DNA of 10,638 nucleotides from Thermodesulfatator sp. (GTDB taxonomy: Bacteria > Desulfobacterota > Thermodesulfobacteria > Thermodesulfobacteriales > Thermodesulfobacteriaceae), in NCBI GenBank assembly GCA_003978075.1, contig QOAM01000027.1, positions 1 through 10,638 on the forward strand. The letters are read 5' to 3'. This document shows, one piece after another, positions 7,595-10,638 of the stretch. The notes beneath the pieces were generated by a model. It was not told the origin of the DNA. It searched no databases and saw only the letters and a program-made list of their open reading frames with translations. The first letter of the stretch is position 1; each line of letters starts with the position of its first letter. The position numbers and the translations under genes are program-made.

Positions 7595-8863
7595 CTACTT
7601 TAAAGAAGGTCCCAGAGCCACCTCTTTGCCCTTTCCTGAAAGCCCTCGCTTGAGGGAGGCCTTGAGCGAAAGCGCTTCCTTGAGGTCAAAGCCCGTGGGT
7701 TTCTGGAAGATGCGGATCTCAAATTCCGGGGCCGCGGCCAGGATGTGGTCGAAAATGTCCGCCTGGATCTTTTCGTAGGGCACCCAGCGGGTATCAGCCA
7801 CGAAGCAATAGACCTCCAAAGGGAGCCCTTCGGAGGTGGGCTGGAGGTGACGCACCATGAGGGTCATGTCCTTGCGGATCAAGGGATGGGCCTTGAGGTA
7901 TTCCTCGATGTAGATCCGGAAGGTGCCCAGGTTGGTGAGTCTTCGGCCATTAAGGGGGGAGGCCGCAGTATCGATCCCCATCTTCCTGTTCCATTCCTCG
8001 ATCTCTCGGAGTTTTTTCTCGAGATAGTTCCGTAGGAGATGCACCCGCTTGAGACGCTCAAGGAGCTCGCCTTCCAGGAACTTCACCGAGGACTGGTCCA
8101 CCAGGAGGTGGCGCTTAATACGCCGGCCCCCGCTCCTTTCCATCCCCCGCCAGTTCTTGAAGGACTCCTCCATTAAGCGGTAGGTGGGGATGGAGACAAT
8201 GGTCTTGTCCCAGTTCTGGACCAGGACATTGTAAAGGGTCATCTCGACCACTTCTCCATCCGCCCCGAACTGCGGGGCCTCGATCCAGTCGCCGATGCGG
8301 ATGAGGTCCTGGCCGATGATCTGGAGGCTGGCCACAAAGGAGAGGATGGTGTTGCGGAAGACCAGGATGAGGATGGCGCTGACCGCTCCCAGTCCGGAAA
8401 GGAGTCCCCAGGGAGAGCGTTCAAGGAGGGTACAGACGGCCACGATCCCTGCGGAAAGCCAGACCAAGAATTTCACAATCTGGACATAGCCCCGGATGGG
8501 GTGCCGGCGAGCCAAGGGGAGACGGTTGTAGAGTTCCAGGAGCACGGAGAGGCCCCGGTTGAGGGCCAGGGCCGCCACTGGGGCCAGGGCCACTTCCACC
8601 GCTCGAACCAGAAAGGGACGGGCCGGGGGGACCAGGGCCGCGCCATAGTAAAGCACCGCCAGGGGCACCAGATAGGCCAGGGCCGAAAAGACCCCGTGCT
8701 TTACCAAAAGATCGTCGAGATCTGTGCGCGAACGCTCGGCCAGCCGATGAATGAAACGCACCAAAAGCCTACGGGTAACCCAAAAAGAGAACCAGGAAAG
8801 GACTAAGAGGAGAAAAACCTTGGCGGGAAGGAGGAATTTTTTAGGAAACCAAGGCCATTTCAT
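7595..8863 (-). CDS. ybdG: MscS-family mechanosensitive channel, YbdG (miniconductance) type
   Basis: Inner-membrane channel that opens under membrane tension to relieve osmotic shock. The 422 aa match the length of E. coli YbdG (about 415). Hydrophobic segments at about 11-30, 55-78, 83-108, 126-146 and 151-182 indicate five membrane helices, the last being the pore helix (SGLGAVSAILILVFRNTILS). The beta domain follows, with GDWIEAPQFGADG at 191-203 and a conserved IPTYRL...SFKNWRGM stretch. The YbdG-type cytoplasmic part is present: a charged insertion (about 245-300), then RRLTNLGTFR, the LQPTSEGLPLE segment and ADTRWVPYEKIQADIFDH. This region separates it from the short MscS proteins. The ATG overlaps the TGA of the HDOD gene (ATGA), and no strong ribosome binding site is seen, so translational coupling is likely. 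The last 25 or so residues form a basic, low-conservation tail. Confidence 0.92.
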   Translation of the reverse strand: MKWPWFPKKFLLPAKVFLLLVLSWFSFWVTRRLLVRFIHRLAERSRTDLDDLLVKHGVFSALAYLVPLAVLYYGAALVPPARPFLVRAVEVALAPVAALALNRGLSVLLELYNRLPLARRHPIRGYVQIVKFLVWLSAGIVAVCTLLERSPWGLLSGLGAVSAILILVFRNTILSFVASLQIIGQDLIRIGDWIEAPQFGADGEVVEMTLYNVLVQNWDKTIVSIPTYRLMEESFKNWRGMERSGGRRIKRHLLVDQSSVKFLEGELLERLKRVHLLRNYLEKKLREIEEWNRKMGIDTAASPLNGRRLTNLGTFRIYIEEYLKAHPLIRKDMTLMVRHLQPTSEGLPLEVYCFVADTRWVPYEKIQADIFDHILAAAPEFEIRIFQKPTGFDLKEALSLKASLKRGLSGKGKEVALGPSLK

Positions 8864-9726
8864 GCAAAAAGGCCGGCTTTTATGGCCTCCGCTTTCTCAA
8901 AGGTCTCCACGATGGCGGGATAAAGGTCCTTCTCCGAGACCTTGGCAGCCTCGAGCAAGCCCTCCGGCAAATGATAGGCAAAGACATCCACCCCGGTACC
9001 GATTCCCATGAGGTTGACCAAGGCGTTGGAGAGGGCGGTAAGGGCAGCGGTGCGGGTCTCCAGCATGAGACTTTCGTCGTGATGGGCCCTCACGGCGAAG
9101 TAGACCTCCTTGGGGAATCCCCAGCGGCGCAAGAGCTCCGCCCCCACGATCCCGTGGTCTGCTCCCAAGACGATCCACTCCGCTTGCATGAAGGTGAGCT
9201 CGGGGTTTTTCTGCAGGACCTCCCGAAGGTTTTCCATCTCCCCTTCCACATAGAGGTCGATCACGATCTTACCGATATCGTGGAGCAGGGCCGCAGTAAA
9301 AAGATTTTCCGGCCGGGAAAGCCCCCCTCTTCGGGCCAGGGCTTCGGCCATGAGACCACAGGCCAGGGAATGGGTCCAGATCTGCTCCGGAGTCAGGTTG
9401 TAGCCCTTGATGGGCTCTTTGAGGTATTGGCCCATACAGGAGGCGATGAGAACGAACTTGATCTGGTTGATGCCCAGGAGGGAGAAGGCCTGGAGCAGGG
9501 TGTTGACCTTGCGGGGCAGGCCGAAGGCCGCAGAATTGACCAGCTTGAGAAAATTGGCAGTGATGGCCGCATCATGCCGCACCACCCGTTCGAGCTCTTT
9601 AAAATCTAAACGCTCGTCCTGCAGGAGGCGCAGGGCCTTCTGGGCCGTTTCCGGAAAGTTGGGAATGCGGTCAATCTTTTGGAAGATCTCATCTAAGAGG
9701 GCGGCTAGACCTGAGGGCTGATTCAC
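8860..9726 (-). CDS. HDOD-domain signalling protein with retained HD motif
   Basis: HDOD proteins are HD-superfamily-like regulators found in bacterial signalling; their biochemical activity is mostly unknown. This 288-aa protein is a stand-alone HDOD domain, with no receiver, EAL or GGDEF partner. Family features are the opening around residues 17-33 (KIDRIPNFPETAQKALRL), the VVRHDAAITANFLKLVNSAAFG segment (48-69), LLGINQIK (83-90) and LLHDIGK at 147-153. Unlike many HDOD members it keeps several metal-ligand-like residues: His119, His149-Asp150, His191 and His215-His216. The final HD-domain Asp position seems to be Asn (LSNAL, 232-236), so phosphohydrolase activity is uncertain. It starts at a GTG that overlaps the cheD stop (GTGA), with GGAGG 4 nt upstream, and it overlaps the channel gene downstream by 4 nt. 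The position next to cheD hints at a role tied to chemotaxis-like signalling; that is inference. Confidence 0.9.
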   Translation of the reverse strand: MNQPSGLAALLDEIFQKIDRIPNFPETAQKALRLLQDERLDFKELERVVRHDAAITANFLKLVNSAAFGLPRKVNTLLQAFSLLGINQIKFVLIASCMGQYLKEPIKGYNLTPEQIWTHSLACGLMAEALARRGGLSRPENLFTAALLHDIGKIVIDLYVEGEMENLREVLQKNPELTFMQAEWIVLGADHGIVGAELLRRWGFPKEVYFAVRAHHDESLMLETRTAALTALSNALVNLMGIGTGVDVFAYHLPEGLLEAAKVSEKDLYPAIVETFEKAEAIKAGLFA

Positions 9727-10184
9727 AAGGCCTCCGGCTGATCAAAGGTATAGACTATCAAGCCTTCGCGCAGAGAAACCCACACCCTGCGCGGTTCCAT
9801 ACCTCCTACCTTTTCTATCTGCGGCTCCAGACCCAGGCGTTTGAGATAGAAGCGGGCAGCGGCCAGGTTGCGGGCCCCCAGGTCCAGGGCCTTGGGGACC
9901 TTCTTGAAACGCCCTGCCCCTACCACAGCCACCCGAGAGCGGAGAGGATCGCCGCCTCGGGTCCGAAACTCTTGGACAAAGGCCGGGATGGCCTCATTGG
10001 CGAAGAAACCCGGGGCCCCCTCCGGGGCCTTAAGCCCCCGGGACTCGGGAAGCACATAATGCAGGAGCCCTGCCACCTCGTTTTCCCGATCCAAGAGGAC
10101 CAGGGCCACACAGGCCCCGAGATTCTCCGTCTCTAGGGGTTCTTCCCCCTTGACCACTGCCCAGCGTCCCTGGAGGACCTTCAT
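9723..10184 (-). CDS. cheD: Chemoreceptor glutamine deamidase CheD
   Basis: CheD deamidates specific glutamines on methyl-accepting chemotaxis proteins and, in some bacteria, interacts with CheC to tune adaptation. The 153-aa protein matches family length. Residues Thr19, Cys25 (NLGACVALVL) and His42 (LLHYVLPES) have the same 6- and 17-residue spacing as the catalytic Thr21-Cys27-His44 of Thermotoga maritima CheD, so an active enzyme is likely. The LGARN motif (102-106) and the C-terminal GG...RRVWVSLREG segment (127-141) also fit the family. The usual aKiFGGA strand reads VAVVGAGRF, a divergent version. It lies 14 nt after hom and overlaps the HDOD gene by 4 nt. No chemoreceptor, CheA, CheW or CheC gene is in the window, so its target must be encoded elsewhere. 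The ATG start has only a weak AGG-containing site upstream. Confidence 0.92.
   Translation of the reverse strand: MKVLQGRWAVVKGEEPLETENLGACVALVLLDRENEVAGLLHYVLPESRGLKAPEGAPGFFANEAIPAFVQEFRTRGGDPLRSRVAVVGAGRFKKVPKALDLGARNLAAARFYLKRLGLEPQIEKVGGMEPRRVWVSLREGLIVYTFDQPEAL
9731..9735 (-). promoter_or_regulatory. Ribosome binding site of the HDOD gene, inside the cheD 3' end
   Basis: GGAGG on the minus strand sits 4 nt before the GTG at 9726, supporting that GTG, which overlaps the cheD stop codon, as the start. Confidence 0.7.
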
Positions 10185-10198
10185 AGGCCTATCATGCC

Positions 10199-10638
10199 TT
10201 AATCTTCCAGGATGCGCAATACCCGGGTGGGGGCCGTGACCACCTCCAGGCGGTCGATCTCCGAAAGGGCCTGTCTTACCGCCTCTTCCCGGGCCTCGTG
10301 GGTGAGCATCACGATGGGCACCGACCCCCTCTCCCGGCGGCCCTTCTGGATCACGGAGGCGATACTGATCCCGTGGCGGCCCAATATCCCGGAGATCTTC
10401 GAAAGGACTCCCGGGCGATCCACGGCGGAAAAGCGGAAGTAGTAGCGGCTTTCCACCTCGGAGACGGGTTTGATCTCTAAAGGGGCCTCGCGGAAGAGGA
10501 GGGGACCCGGCCGGGCCCCGGAATGGAGGAGCCGGGCCGCGTCCAGGAGATCCGCGGCCACCGCGCTGGCCGTGGGCTCCGCCCCCGCCCCCAGACCATA
10601 GAGTAAGACCTGACCCACGAAGTCTCCCTCCAGGAGAA
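10199..10638 (-). CDS. hom: Homoserine dehydrogenase, C-terminal part with ACT domain (5' end outside window)
   Basis: Homoserine dehydrogenase reduces aspartate semialdehyde to homoserine, the branch point to threonine, methionine and (through threonine) isoleucine. Only the last 146 codons are visible and the frame is open to the window edge; the GTG at 10618 lies mid-protein. The first visible part, GLGAGAEPTASAVAADLLD, is the conserved end of the catalytic domain (the usual GAG-xx-PTASAV-xx-D). After a linker, an ACT domain occupies the last 80 or so residues, starting at YYFRFSAVDRPGVLSKISGILG and including HGISIASVIQ and VPIVMLTHEA. That form of Hom is usually subject to threonine feedback. 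The NAD(P)-binding domain and catalytic Lys are beyond the window. The TAA at 10199-10201 is followed 14 nt later by cheD, and hom is probably near the head of this minus-strand unit. Confidence 0.95.
   Translation of the reverse strand, partial: LLEGDFVGQVLLYGLGAGAEPTASAVAADLLDAARLLHSGARPGPLLFREAPLEIKPVSEVESRYYFRFSAVDRPGVLSKISGILGRHGISIASVIQKGRRERGSVPIVMLTHEAREEAVRQALSEIDRLEVVTAPTRVLRILED

Noticed and set aside
8864..8882. GCCGGC-centred near-palindrome at the end of the HDOD gene as a possible terminator.
   Set aside because: There is no loop, it lies in coding sequence, and the next gene starts within 4 nt, so it would terminate the operon in mid-gene.

Overview
The window is gene-dense, GC-rich bacterial chromosome with eleven protein-coding genes, two of them cut by the window ends. 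LptD points to a diderm with lipopolysaccharide. The GC-rich, Arg/Leu/Glu-rich coding, the tight GTGA/ATGA gene overlaps and the flavour of the proteins fit a thermophilic sulfate- or sulfur-metabolising lineage such as Thermodesulfobacteriota. That placement is an impression from composition and gene content, not a measured phylogeny. I see no mobile element, CRISPR array, tRNA, rRNA, phage gene or sign of recent transfer.

Plus-strand half (1-5578). The window opens inside lptD, the outer-membrane LPS translocon. It is followed 31 nt later by nadE (glutamine-dependent NAD+ synthetase), which overlaps cobO/btuR (corrinoid adenosyltransferase) by 11 nt. After a 135-nt gap holding a good sigma70-type promoter and a strong ribosome binding site comes leuA (2-isopropylmalate synthase, first committed step of leucine synthesis).

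Convergent junction (5579-5740). This 162-nt AT-richer spacer separates leuA from the minus-strand genes. I see no convincing terminator in it.

Minus-strand half (5741-10638), read right to left: the 3' part of hom (homoserine dehydrogenase with ACT domain), cheD, an HDOD-domain gene, a YbdG-type MscS channel gene, cinA and thpR. Junctions are +14 nt, -4 (GTGA), -4 (ATGA), +28 and -4 (GTGA), so this looks like one transcription unit. It mixes housekeeping (hom, cinA, thpR) with a compact signalling and stress block (CheD deamidase, HDOD protein, mechanosensitive channel).

How the genes relate: nadE and the PncC domain of cinA both serve NAD supply, by synthesis and by recycling of nicotinamide mononucleotide. 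leuA and hom are both amino-acid biosynthesis genes. The most thought-provoking grouping is cheD-HDOD-ybdG, because CheD is normally a chemoreceptor-modifying enzyme and no chemoreceptor or CheA gene is visible here. Otherwise the window is ordinary core genome. I found no clearly novel system.
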